A DNA stretch of 64,000 nucleotides from Thermoanaerobacterium xylanolyticum LX-11 (GTDB lineage Bacteria; Bacillota; Thermoanaerobacteria; Thermoanaerobacterales; Thermoanaerobacteraceae): the NCBI RefSeq assembly GCF_000189775.2, contig NC_015555.1:1003001-1067000 (forward strand), written 5' to 3'. A model generated the notes under the pieces. That model saw nothing but the letters and a program-made list of their open reading frames with translations. It did no database searches and was not told the origin of the DNA. The position numbers and the translations under genes are program-made. Below are positions 26,381-34,326 of the stretch, piece by piece (position 1 is the stretch's first letter; each line of letters starts with the position of its first letter).

Positions 26381-27466
26381 TTAAGAATGAAGTTTATGCC
26401 TTTTAAAAAAATAGATTATCAATAAAAGAATAGGTACTATTACTTGCAATGGAATATGAACGTAAAGGGCCATTATAGGAAGCTCTACGGGCACTTGAAC
26501 AAAATACGATTCTGCTGTGACAATTGACAAGGCATATATGATTGCAGCAATAGGTATAAGCAAAAATTTATATTCTTTAATATCAAAAACGGATTGACAG
26601 GCTTTTAAACCGGCAAAGGCAAAAATGATTATCTTGATTAAATTGCCTATTATCATAAGAGCTATGTATAAAGAATCCAGATTTCTAAAAAAGCCTAATG
26701 TGATAAGTCTTGTTACAGTGTAAAATGGGAAATTTACTCTGGATGCTTCTTTGACGCCTATTGCAGATATCATGTTTATATCATTGAATGCAAGTAAAAT
26801 TCCAGTAATCAAATAAACAAGATAAGAGTACTTTAATAAATCTTTATTGCATTTTAATTTTGGAAATACCATCATAAAGACGAACATCTCTCCAAAAGGA
26901 AAAGTAAGTATACGCGGGTATGCTGCTTTTAATATAGGTATTATTCCACCTGCAAATACCGGAAAGATCTTGCTGAAGCTATAGCCTGGTATAGTGAAAG
27001 CAAAGATAAAAACGACTGATACTAAGGATAGAAAAAAAGGCAGCAGGATGCTAGCTACTTTTAATGTTACGCTTATGTCGAACAGCAAAAAGTACGCAGT
27101 TACAACCATCAAGAAAATGGCAATAAATTTAATAGGTGCTAAAGGAAATATACTGCTTGTGCTTAGCTCTAAGTAATCTCTTGTGACGCGAGCTGCCATG
27201 TAAAAAAAGTAAAACATGTAGATTATTGATATCATCTTTCCAATGATCTTTCCAAAGCTTATTTTTAATATTTCAGTTAGATTGACCTTGTATGTGTTGT
27301 ATAAAAAGACGTACAAATACAAAAGCGGTATGGCCGAAATCATCGCCAATAAAACCGCTATCCATGAATCTTGCTTTGCTGATATTCCATGTGCAAATAA
27401 AATAGTGTTTCCTATTTCAAATAAAAACATGGCAGAAAAAAGTTCCTTAATCGTTACGCTCTTCAT
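26381..27466 (-). CDS. Spore germination permease, GerAB/APC superfamily
   Basis: A 361-residue membrane protein with about ten hydrophobic segments, matching the GerAB endospore germination permease family (KSVTIKELFSAMFLFEIGNT at the N terminus, FPFGEMFVFM in the middle). In spores GerAB-type proteins sit in the inner membrane and help recognise nutrients. The frame is open to 27559, but GGAGATG lies just before ATG 27466, which gives the family-typical N terminus. GerAA and GerAC partners are not adjacent, so it is a stand-alone copy. Confidence 0.82.
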   Translation of the reverse strand: MKSVTIKELFSAMFLFEIGNTILFAHGISAKQDSWIAVLLAMISAIPLLYLYVFLYNTYKVNLTEILKISFGKIIGKMISIIYMFYFFYMAARVTRDYLELSTSSIFPLAPIKFIAIFLMVVTAYFLLFDISVTLKVASILLPFFLSLVSVVFIFAFTIPGYSFSKIFPVFAGGIIPILKAAYPRILTFPFGEMFVFMMVFPKLKCNKDLLKYSYLVYLITGILLAFNDINMISAIGVKEASRVNFPFYTVTRLITLGFFRNLDSLYIALMIIGNLIKIIIFAFAGLKACQSVFDIKEYKFLLIPIAAIIYALSIVTAESYFVQVPVELPIMALYVHIPLQVIVPILLLIIYFFKRHKLHS

Positions 27467-27607
27467 ACACAACATCTCCACATACATACAAGTGTCACTA
27501 TTAGTTTTAAATCTTAAGTATAATTTATGCGAGTTTGACAAAAGTAAATTTCTTGACATGTTTAACCTATAGGAATAAAATTGTTTTAATATTTAATGCG
27601 AGGTGAG

Positions 27608-28180
27608 ATGAAATTGTATTACAAGAAATTAATAGGAGAAAAATGTTATCTATCACCGATGAATGTGGATGACTACGAGAAATATGTAGAGTGGATTAAC
27701 GACATGGAAGTTGCGGCAGGAATGCTTTTTGCATCACAGATCGTTACTAAAGAAAGAGAAAAAGAACTTGTAGAAAGCTTTTCTAAAGATTACAATTTTG
27801 CTATTATAGATATTAAGCAGGATGAACTTATAGGCAATATCGGTTTTCCTAAAATAGATTATATAAATGGAGTTGCTGAGGTAGGACTATTTATTGGCAA
27901 TAAAGAATATTGGAGCAAAGGTTATGGTCAAGATGCGCTTAAACTGGCACTTGATTTTGGATTCAATATCCTCAATATGCACAATATTTATTTAAGAGTT
28001 TACTCTTACAACAAACCGGCTATATCTTGCTACAAAAAAGTTGGCTTCAAGGAGGCAGGAAGGATAAGAGGAGCGAAAAAAATTGCAGGTGAAAGGTATG
28101 ATGAGATAATCATGGACATTTTGGAAGACGAATATGAATCAGTCTATATCAAAAAAATCGTAAGCCAAAAAAATTTTTAA
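27608..28180 (+). CDS. GNAT-family N-acetyltransferase (RimJ/RimL type)
   Basis: A 190-residue acetyltransferase. KGYGQDALKLALDFGF is the acetyl-CoA-binding region and NKPAISCYKKVGFKEAGRIRGA the C-terminal RimJ/RimL signature. GAGGTG at 27600-27605 is too close to ATG 27608 for ideal spacing; TTG 27614, two codons on, would fit better. The in-frame ATG 27596 precedes the ribosome site. Substrate unknown. Confidence 0.82.
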   Translation: MKLYYKKLIGEKCYLSPMNVDDYEKYVEWINDMEVAAGMLFASQIVTKEREKELVESFSKDYNFAIIDIKQDELIGNIGFPKIDYINGVAEVGLFIGNKEYWSKGYGQDALKLALDFGFNILNMHNIYLRVYSYNKPAISCYKKVGFKEAGRIRGAKKIAGERYDEIIMDILEDEYESVYIKKIVSQKNF

Positions 28181-28206
28181 AAGCGCATATAAGATTTTTT
28201 GACTTT

Positions 28207-28249
28207 CCCTATATTATAATTGAAAGCCAAAATAAAATATAGGGAGAGG
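28207..28249 (+). promoter_or_regulatory. Inverted repeat overlapping the ribosome site of the HTH gene
   Basis: CCCTATATT (28207-28215) and AATATAGGG (28236-28244) are perfect complements. The right arm overlaps GGGAGAGG (28242-28249), the ribosome site for ATG 28256. It may be an operator for the HTH protein or an RNA hairpin limiting its translation. Confidence 0.5.
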
Positions 28250-28255
28250 ATTAAG

Positions 28256-29230
28256 ATGTTAGGAATAGGTTACATATACGAAAATTTAGATATTCTTTCA
28301 GGAAGCGAGATAAAACTTCTGCTGTTTTTATTAAAACATGCTGATAAAGCTCCAGCCCACATTACAACAGATGAATTCCAGAATGGCAAACTTGACGATA
28401 CTAAAAAGAGGTTAGACAGTGGTACAGGATTATCAGCCGGTGCAATTTCGGAGACAATCAAAAAATTGATCGACAAAAAGCTTCTAATATGCTTTATTGA
28501 CAACACAGACTTAGGCAGGATAAAAAAGTACTACATGATTTCAAAAAATGAAAGTGACAAAAATGTGACGTATGCTTATGACAAAGAAACATGCCAATAT
28601 TTTACATACGAGGATTGGCTTAAATCAATTAATGTAAATGGTTTTTCAGAAAGTGAAACCACATCACAGTTTAGTAAACCCGAAGGTGGATCATCATTTT
28701 CTGAAACCATTAAAAAATCACCAGTTTCAAAAAGTGATGACATATATACAATGAGTAATAATATATATAAATCATATCAATCAGATAGATGGATTGATAA
28801 AAATAATATGATAGATCGATCTATCAATCATGAGGATTTTCCTACGGTAAAAAAATTTGAAACGGAGAAGCAAAGCACATCAAAAAATGTTAAGCTTAAA
28901 AGCAATACGCCAATATCGAATGCCTTGATAAATACCATTAAAAGCAAATACGGTCTTAGTGACGATGATGTGAAGATCTGCCTTTCTAGGATGAAAGGAA
29001 AAGAAATAAAATATCCAGCAAAATTTTTAGAGAAAGTTGCAGAAAACTACGTTAAAGAAAAGGAACTATTTTCACAAATAGAAAGTGCACAACAGCCGAA
29101 ACGTGATTATGAAGTACCGAGAAACTACTTCAACTCATATCCACAGAGAAAGTACAACATAGAAGAACTTGAGAGATACCTTTTGACGGGAAGAGCCAGC
29201 GATGACCACGTATTTCCGTCGTATACGTAG
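28256..29230 (+). CDS. Winged-helix protein, replication-initiator/DnaD-like, function unknown
   Basis: A 324-residue protein. Residues 10-90 look like a winged helix (SGSEIKLLLFLLKHADKA, GLSAGAISETIKKLIDKKLL), as in plasmid-type or DnaD-like replication proteins. The middle (about 130-215) is polar and low in order, and the C-terminal part has YGLSDDDVKICLSRMKGKE followed by a helical tail. ATG 28256 has GGGAGAGG upstream. It precedes the sigma/helicase pair by about 100 bases and marks the left side of the defence island. No clear family name can be given. Confidence 0.55.
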   Translation: MLGIGYIYENLDILSGSEIKLLLFLLKHADKAPAHITTDEFQNGKLDDTKKRLDSGTGLSAGAISETIKKLIDKKLLICFIDNTDLGRIKKYYMISKNESDKNVTYAYDKETCQYFTYEDWLKSINVNGFSESETTSQFSKPEGGSSFSETIKKSPVSKSDDIYTMSNNIYKSYQSDRWIDKNNMIDRSINHEDFPTVKKFETEKQSTSKNVKLKSNTPISNALINTIKSKYGLSDDDVKICLSRMKGKEIKYPAKFLEKVAENYVKEKELFSQIESAQQPKRDYEVPRNYFNSYPQRKYNIEELERYLLTGRASDDHVFPSYT

Positions 29231-29336
29231 GGGGAAGGGACTATAAATAAAAAAATATTTTATAGATATGCAGGAAATAAATAGCTTATATCGAATTTAT
29301 AAACAAGAAGATATTTGTTATTTGGGAGATTTTATA

Positions 29337-30356
29337 ATGAATAAGGAATTCGTTTTACACAAAATTAAGCCTTTTTTAGACAAAAATAATGCAATTAATG
29401 AGACTGCTTTTGACAAGTTGTTTTCAATGCTTGATCTGCACCAACAGTATGAAATTATAAATATATTGATAGATGAAAATATCGAAATTACTTATGATGA
29501 TAATGGTCAAATAGTAAATGATACTTTGACAAAACAAGAAAAAGTATCTGCTGAGAAAATTAAATTTCTGACGAATGAACAATTATGTATATTGTACCAG
29601 CAAGGCAATAAATGGGCATTAGAAGCACTTGTAGACAGAAATAAAAAACTTGTTATGAGTAGAGCTTACAAATGTTTTAAAAGATATAAGTTAAATATTG
29701 ATGAAGATGATTTAGTGCAGTATGGCTATTTTGGCTTAATAAAAGCTGCAGAGCGTTTTGATATAAAAAGAGAGACTAAGTTTGTGACATATGCTACTTG
29801 GTGGATAGATCAAGCTATTAAAAGGAGTATATGTGATTATGGATTTATTATAAGATTACCTGTTCATTATTTTGATGAAATTAACAAAGTTTTAAATATA
29901 TTAAGTATACATTTTGATTTATCGAAAGAAGCGATAATAAAAATATTAGAAGAAAATGGAATATCTAAAGACAAGTATGACGACATAATGTTTGTAATAG
30001 AAAATGTATTATCTATTGATTCTTTAAACAAATATGTAAACCCAAATTCAGGCGATGGAGATACCGAATTACTTGATTTAATAGTGGATAAAACAAATCC
30101 TACAGTAGAAGAAGAGATTGACTTAAAACTATTAAAAGAAACTATTAATAACATATTGGATACATTAAAAAGCAGGGAAAAAGAAGTTATAAGGATGAGA
30201 TTTGGTTTAGATGGTGGAGATGAGATGACATTAGAGCGAATAGGAAAAGAGTTTAATATCACAAGAGAGAGAATAAGGCAGATAGAAGAAAAAGCAATAA
30301 AAAAATTGAGACATCCCTCAAGATCAAAAAAATTGAGAGATTTTATATTGAGGTGA
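29337..30356 (+). CDS. Sigma-70-family RNA polymerase sigma factor
   Basis: A 340-residue sigma factor without region 1.1. After a 70-residue N-terminal segment of unknown type come region 2 (DLVQYGYFGLIKAAERFD from residue 125; FVTYATWWIDQAIKRSI for -10 recognition), a region 3-like part, and region 4 with REKEVIRMRFGLDGG and the helix-turn-helix LERIGKEFNITRERIRQIE (about 299-317). It is built like primary or group 2 factors rather than ECF factors. GGGAG lies upstream of ATG 29337; an in-frame ATG at 29268 lacks a site. Its stop lies 6 bases before the helicase start, so both are probably translated together. It may direct transcription of the adjacent defence genes; this is inference. Confidence 0.88.
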   Translation: MNKEFVLHKIKPFLDKNNAINETAFDKLFSMLDLHQQYEIINILIDENIEITYDDNGQIVNDTLTKQEKVSAEKIKFLTNEQLCILYQQGNKWALEALVDRNKKLVMSRAYKCFKRYKLNIDEDDLVQYGYFGLIKAAERFDIKRETKFVTYATWWIDQAIKRSICDYGFIIRLPVHYFDEINKVLNILSIHFDLSKEAIIKILEENGISKDKYDDIMFVIENVLSIDSLNKYVNPNSGDGDTELLDLIVDKTNPTVEEEIDLKLLKETINNILDTLKSREKEVIRMRFGLDGGDEMTLERIGKEFNITRERIRQIEEKAIKKLRHPSRSKKLRDFILR

Positions 30357-30362
30357 AAATAA

Positions 30363-33300
30363 TTGATAAATTTAAAAAATTATATTAATGAAATAATACA
30401 AAGCCATTTAAAAGATGATGAAACCATTGTAGTTTTAAAAGGATTTGACATAAAGTTATATGATAGTGATATATCAATAAGTATTGATACCGTTTTAAAA
30501 AATAATAAAACAAAGTATTTTATTAATTTATTAAATGAAAGACGCGTAATTACTTACGAAGAATATATTATGCTATATGCGTTTGTATTAGATACGTTTA
30601 AGAGAGTTGTGATTCTTGAAAACAATATTTATATAAATTATTTCCCTTTATACGTTGTTATTCCTGAAAACATAAAAACCCTTTTACTGATTAACTTTGA
30701 TGATGATAATGAATCAGATGAGGAAATCAACAATTTATCGGATTATACAGCAATATATAGTAATTTTAAAAATATCAATGGTAAATATTATGTGGTATAT
30801 AATAATATAATATCAGATGAAAAAGAAGTAAGATATCCTGTATTTACAAAGTCAAATGATAAAATTGATAGAGAAATTATTACATCCGCAGATAAATGTT
30901 ATAAATTAGATGCAGAAGAAAGCTATATAGCGTTTTTGAATGAAATAAATGAAGAAAAAGTAAATGATATATATATATTGTGGGATAGATATAACAATTA
31001 TAATCTATATTCGGATAAATTACAGATTTTAAAGAATTTATATAAAAACCATATAAATATAAAAATAGGATACATTATAGATAAAGAAAGTCAAATAACG
31101 ATTAGAAGAGGTTTTTATGAAATATTAAAAAAATATTGGGGAAAAGATGCTTTTAGAGAAATTAAGATGTATGATATTGATAGATTATACAACAAAGAAA
31201 AAGTTGTAAAAAATGTATCTCAAGGTGAAATAATTGAAAGAATAGTTGAAGAAGTTGAGAAGTGTTATAGAGGGGAAAATTACAGAGATATTTTTGTAAC
31301 TGCACCTACTGGCTCAGGAAAATCTGCTATGTTTCAGATTCCTGCAATTTATTTAGCAGAAAATTATGAACTTTTTACTATAGTTATTTCACCATTAATT
31401 GGCCTTATGAATGATCAGGTATATAATTTAGACAAGAAAAATTATAAATATGCAAGAACTATAAATTCAGACATATCGCCAGTAGAGCGGCAAGCAATAT
31501 TGAATGAAATAGCTGATAAAAAATGCCATATACTATATCTGTCTCCAGAATCGCTTTTAAGCAAAAGTGATTTAGAGCAGATAATAGGAGATCGCCAATT
31601 GGGCTTGTTAGTAATCGATGAGGCTCACATAGTTACGACATGGGGTAAGCAATTTAGACCTGATTATTGGTATTTAGGAGATCATTTAGATAGAATAAAA
31701 AAGTACCAACGCAAAAATGGTAAACATAATTTTGTAATAGCAACATTTACTGCAACCGCTATTTATGGTGGAGTTGAAGATATGTATAGTGAGACAATAC
31801 AAAGTCTTAAAATGATAGATCCAATCACATATCTAGGTTATGTTAAAAGGAATGATATAAAAATAAATATAGAGAAATCTGAAATTACAATTACACAGAA
31901 AGATGAATATGAATTAAACAAATTTGATAAGCTTATACAAAAAATAAATAAAACAATGATATTGGGTCAAAAAATGCTTATCTATTTTCCAACGATAGCG
32001 TTAATAAACAGATTTTACGAGTATTGCATAGTCAATGATCTTGGGAAATATATTACAAAATATCATGGCAGGCTTACTTCATACGAAAAGAAGGAGAATT
32101 ATATTAAATTTAAAGAGAATAAGACTCCTATAATGTTAGCAACAAAAGCATTTGGTATGGGGATTGATATTGACGATATTGATATAATTGCTCATTTTGC
32201 ACCAACGGGCAATGTATGTGATTATGTACAAGAAATAGGTAGAGCTGCGCGAAAGCCTGAATTGATAGGAGAAGCATATTACAATTTTATGAAAAATGAT
32301 TTTAAGCATATAAATAAATTGCATGGGTTATCAACTGTAAAAGAGTATCAGCTAATTAATATTATAAAAAAAGTGTATGAACTGTATTTAGAAAATATAA
32401 GAAACAATTCAAATAAAAAATTGACAAAAAAAAGGAATGCCATGCTTATAGATGCAGAATCTTTTCAGCATATATTTGAAAATTCGTTTTCTGATGAAGA
32501 AGACGGGATAAACAAAGTAAAAACAGCAATGCTATTGATACAAAAGGATTTTGAAAGAAGATTTGCTTTTTCGCCTTTTAGCGTTAGACCTATACCATTA
32601 TTCGAAATAGGATATTTTAAGATAGAAGCCCAAATTCAAAAGGACATGATTAAGAGATATGGTGATGTTTTGCATATAGAAGATGGTTATCCTGGTATAT
32701 GCTCTGTCAATTTGAAAAAAATATGGGAAGAAAATTTTTACGAAAAATATTCGTTTCCTAAATTTAAATATATGCTTTATTCAAAAGATAAAGAGCTAAA
32801 TTTTGAATATAAGAATGAAATGTATCCAGCATTGTGTGTTGAAATACACTTTAAAGACTTTAACTATTTAAATACATATGACAAAATTATGAATACCATA
32901 AAAGATATTATTTTTAATGCTGTAAGAGATTCGAAATTTTATAACATAGATGGCAAAGATGGTTTGGTTGATTTGTTGATAGCAAAGACTGGCGATAATG
33001 AGTATAAAGCAAAAAGCATAATTGAAACTATTATTTCTTCCATGTCTATTTTTCAAAGAGATTATAATAAAAATATACATAGTAGAATTTATACAGTTAA
33101 ACCATTGAAGACTGGAGAAATTAAATATAGATTTATGAGCGGTGTTACAGAATATTTCAAATGGGTAAATAGAATATTTGATTATATTATTAACAATGCT
33201 GAAAATGGAAGAATGTATATTGTTGACGATATAGAAAATGGCAACATTAAAGAAGTAATGCTTATTTTAGGCTTAATTGAATCCTTAGATTTATTAACAT

Positions 33301-33545
33301 TTAAATCATTAGGTGGAAAAAACAGTCAAATTTATATTTATGTAAACCAAACGAAAACCTTGAAGGAAATAATAGAAAAGCCTTATAGATATAAAAATAG
33401 ATTGTTGGAAATAATAGGAGAAAGACATAAAATATCTGTAAAAATGCTTACTTATCTTTTTGATGGAAATTTTAGCAATGAAGAATTTTGGGATTTGATA
33501 GAAAACTATTTTTTAGGAATATTACCTAAAGAGATATGTGATTAA
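30363..33545 (+). CDS. RecQ-like superfamily 2 helicase, 1060 residues
   Basis: About 300 N-terminal residues without a family I recognise, then a DEAD/DEAH helicase core: Walker A APTGSGKS (314-321), DEAH (419-422), TFTATA (motif III-like), TKAFGMGIDIDDIDIIAHF and motif VI QEIGRAAR (623-630). The order and the GMGID segment are RecQ-like. A long C-terminal region (about 690-1060) has no zinc-binding or HRDC domain that I can see. The start is TTG 30363, with GAGGTGA about 6 bases upstream at the end of the sigma gene. Length is roughly twice that of a normal RecQ. It probably unwinds DNA and may be a defence effector or regulator; not assignable to a named system by sight. Confidence 0.8.
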   Translation: MINLKNYINEIIQSHLKDDETIVVLKGFDIKLYDSDISISIDTVLKNNKTKYFINLLNERRVITYEEYIMLYAFVLDTFKRVVILENNIYINYFPLYVVIPENIKTLLLINFDDDNESDEEINNLSDYTAIYSNFKNINGKYYVVYNNIISDEKEVRYPVFTKSNDKIDREIITSADKCYKLDAEESYIAFLNEINEEKVNDIYILWDRYNNYNLYSDKLQILKNLYKNHINIKIGYIIDKESQITIRRGFYEILKKYWGKDAFREIKMYDIDRLYNKEKVVKNVSQGEIIERIVEEVEKCYRGENYRDIFVTAPTGSGKSAMFQIPAIYLAENYELFTIVISPLIGLMNDQVYNLDKKNYKYARTINSDISPVERQAILNEIADKKCHILYLSPESLLSKSDLEQIIGDRQLGLLVIDEAHIVTTWGKQFRPDYWYLGDHLDRIKKYQRKNGKHNFVIATFTATAIYGGVEDMYSETIQSLKMIDPITYLGYVKRNDIKINIEKSEITITQKDEYELNKFDKLIQKINKTMILGQKMLIYFPTIALINRFYEYCIVNDLGKYITKYHGRLTSYEKKENYIKFKENKTPIMLATKAFGMGIDIDDIDIIAHFAPTGNVCDYVQEIGRAARKPELIGEAYYNFMKNDFKHINKLHGLSTVKEYQLINIIKKVYELYLENIRNNSNKKLTKKRNAMLIDAESFQHIFENSFSDEEDGINKVKTAMLLIQKDFERRFAFSPFSVRPIPLFEIGYFKIEAQIQKDMIKRYGDVLHIEDGYPGICSVNLKKIWEENFYEKYSFPKFKYMLYSKDKELNFEYKNEMYPALCVEIHFKDFNYLNTYDKIMNTIKDIIFNAVRDSKFYNIDGKDGLVDLLIAKTGDNEYKAKSIIETIISSMSIFQRDYNKNIHSRIYTVKPLKTGEIKYRFMSGVTEYFKWVNRIFDYIINNAENGRMYIVDDIENGNIKEVMLILGLIESLDLLTFKSLGGKNSQIYIYVNQTKTLKEIIEKPYRYKNRLLEIIGERHKISVKMLTYLFDGNFSNEEFWDLIENYFLGILPKEICD

Positions 33546-33620
33546 TGTGGCTTAGTAGTTTTGCCACATTTTTCTATTTATTTGGTATAAATTTACATCA
33601 ATAATTACACTTTTCAACCT

Positions 33621-33666
33621 TCTGTAAAATTTATCTTGTATAATAAATTTTACAGATTTTTTTGTG
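33621..33666 (+). terminator. Terminator-like hairpin after the helicase gene
   Basis: CTGTAAAATTTAT (33622-33634) pairs with ATAAATTTTACAG (33643-33655), followed by a long T-run. It separates the sigma/helicase unit from the BREX unit. Confidence 0.8.
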
Positions 33667-33683
33667 AAAAGTGGATCACTTTT
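33667..33683 (+). promoter_or_regulatory. Palindrome in the BREX operon leader, candidate operator
   Basis: AAAAGTG (33667-33673) and CACTTTT (33677-33683) are separated by GAT. A further CCACTTTT half-like site follows about 20 bases on. It lies about 150 bases before the first BREX gene. I could not fix a confident -35/-10 pair in this leader. Confidence 0.4.
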
Positions 33684-33829
33684 TCGTTAGCACAGAACCA
33701 CTTTTATATTAGCATATACAATTTATTTAAGTTTTGATTTAAAGAGTTTATCAAAAACTTTAAAATAATTGAAGGAAATTGCAGATTTATATAGAATTAT
33801 ATAACTTATAGGTAGAAAAGGGGATGATT

Positions 33830-34300
33830 ATGTTACTATGTGAGAATATTAGAGACGCATTGGCTATTTTGTCAAATGAATATCATAAATTGATAATAGT
33901 TTTGACTCAATTAGATGATAAGGCAGAAGCTGTAGAGAAAATATCTAATAAGTATGCATATGATGTTTTGAATGTAAATCTTAGATTATCAGAAAAGTTG
34001 ATTAGCGTTCCTATATCTGAACGCTGGATATATGTTGATGAATATTTTAAAAAATTACTTAATGACTATAAGACAGACGTGATTGTGTTAAACAACATAG
34101 AGATCTTATTTGAGCCACATTTAAAGGTTGATCCATTGCGGTTACTGAAAAGTGTGAGTAGGTACAGAAAGATTATAGCAATCTGGACAGGCAATTATAC
34201 AGATGGTGTGTTGACGTATGCAGAGCCTTCACATCCAGAATATAGAAGATATAAAAATGATGATCTTGATTTCATAATGGTATGCAGCAACTGCATATAG
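33830..34300 (+). CDS. brxF: BREX type 3 protein BrxF
   Basis: A 156-residue protein. The C-terminal half, with VIVLNNIEILFEPHLKVDPL, RLLKSVSRYRKIIAIWTG and TYAEPSHPEYRRY, matches BrxF, the small P-loop-type protein that opens type 3 BREX operons. The Walker B-like strand is present, but where a Walker A GxxxxGKT would be expected the sequence reads LTQLDDKAEAV, so nucleotide binding is doubtful. ATG 33830 is 6 bases after AAAAGGGG; ATG 33824 abuts that site. The next gene begins 26 bases downstream. Confidence 0.8.
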   Translation: MLLCENIRDALAILSNEYHKLIIVLTQLDDKAEAVEKISNKYAYDVLNVNLRLSEKLISVPISERWIYVDEYFKKLLNDYKTDVIVLNNIEILFEPHLKVDPLRLLKSVSRYRKIIAIWTGNYTDGVLTYAEPSHPEYRRYKNDDLDFIMVCSNCI

Positions 34301-34326
34301 AAATTAAATTAGAGGGAGGATTCAAT

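Noticed and set aside
28199-28220. TTGACT followed by TATAAT as a sigma-A promoter
   Set aside because: The spacing is only about 10 bases, too short for a promoter.
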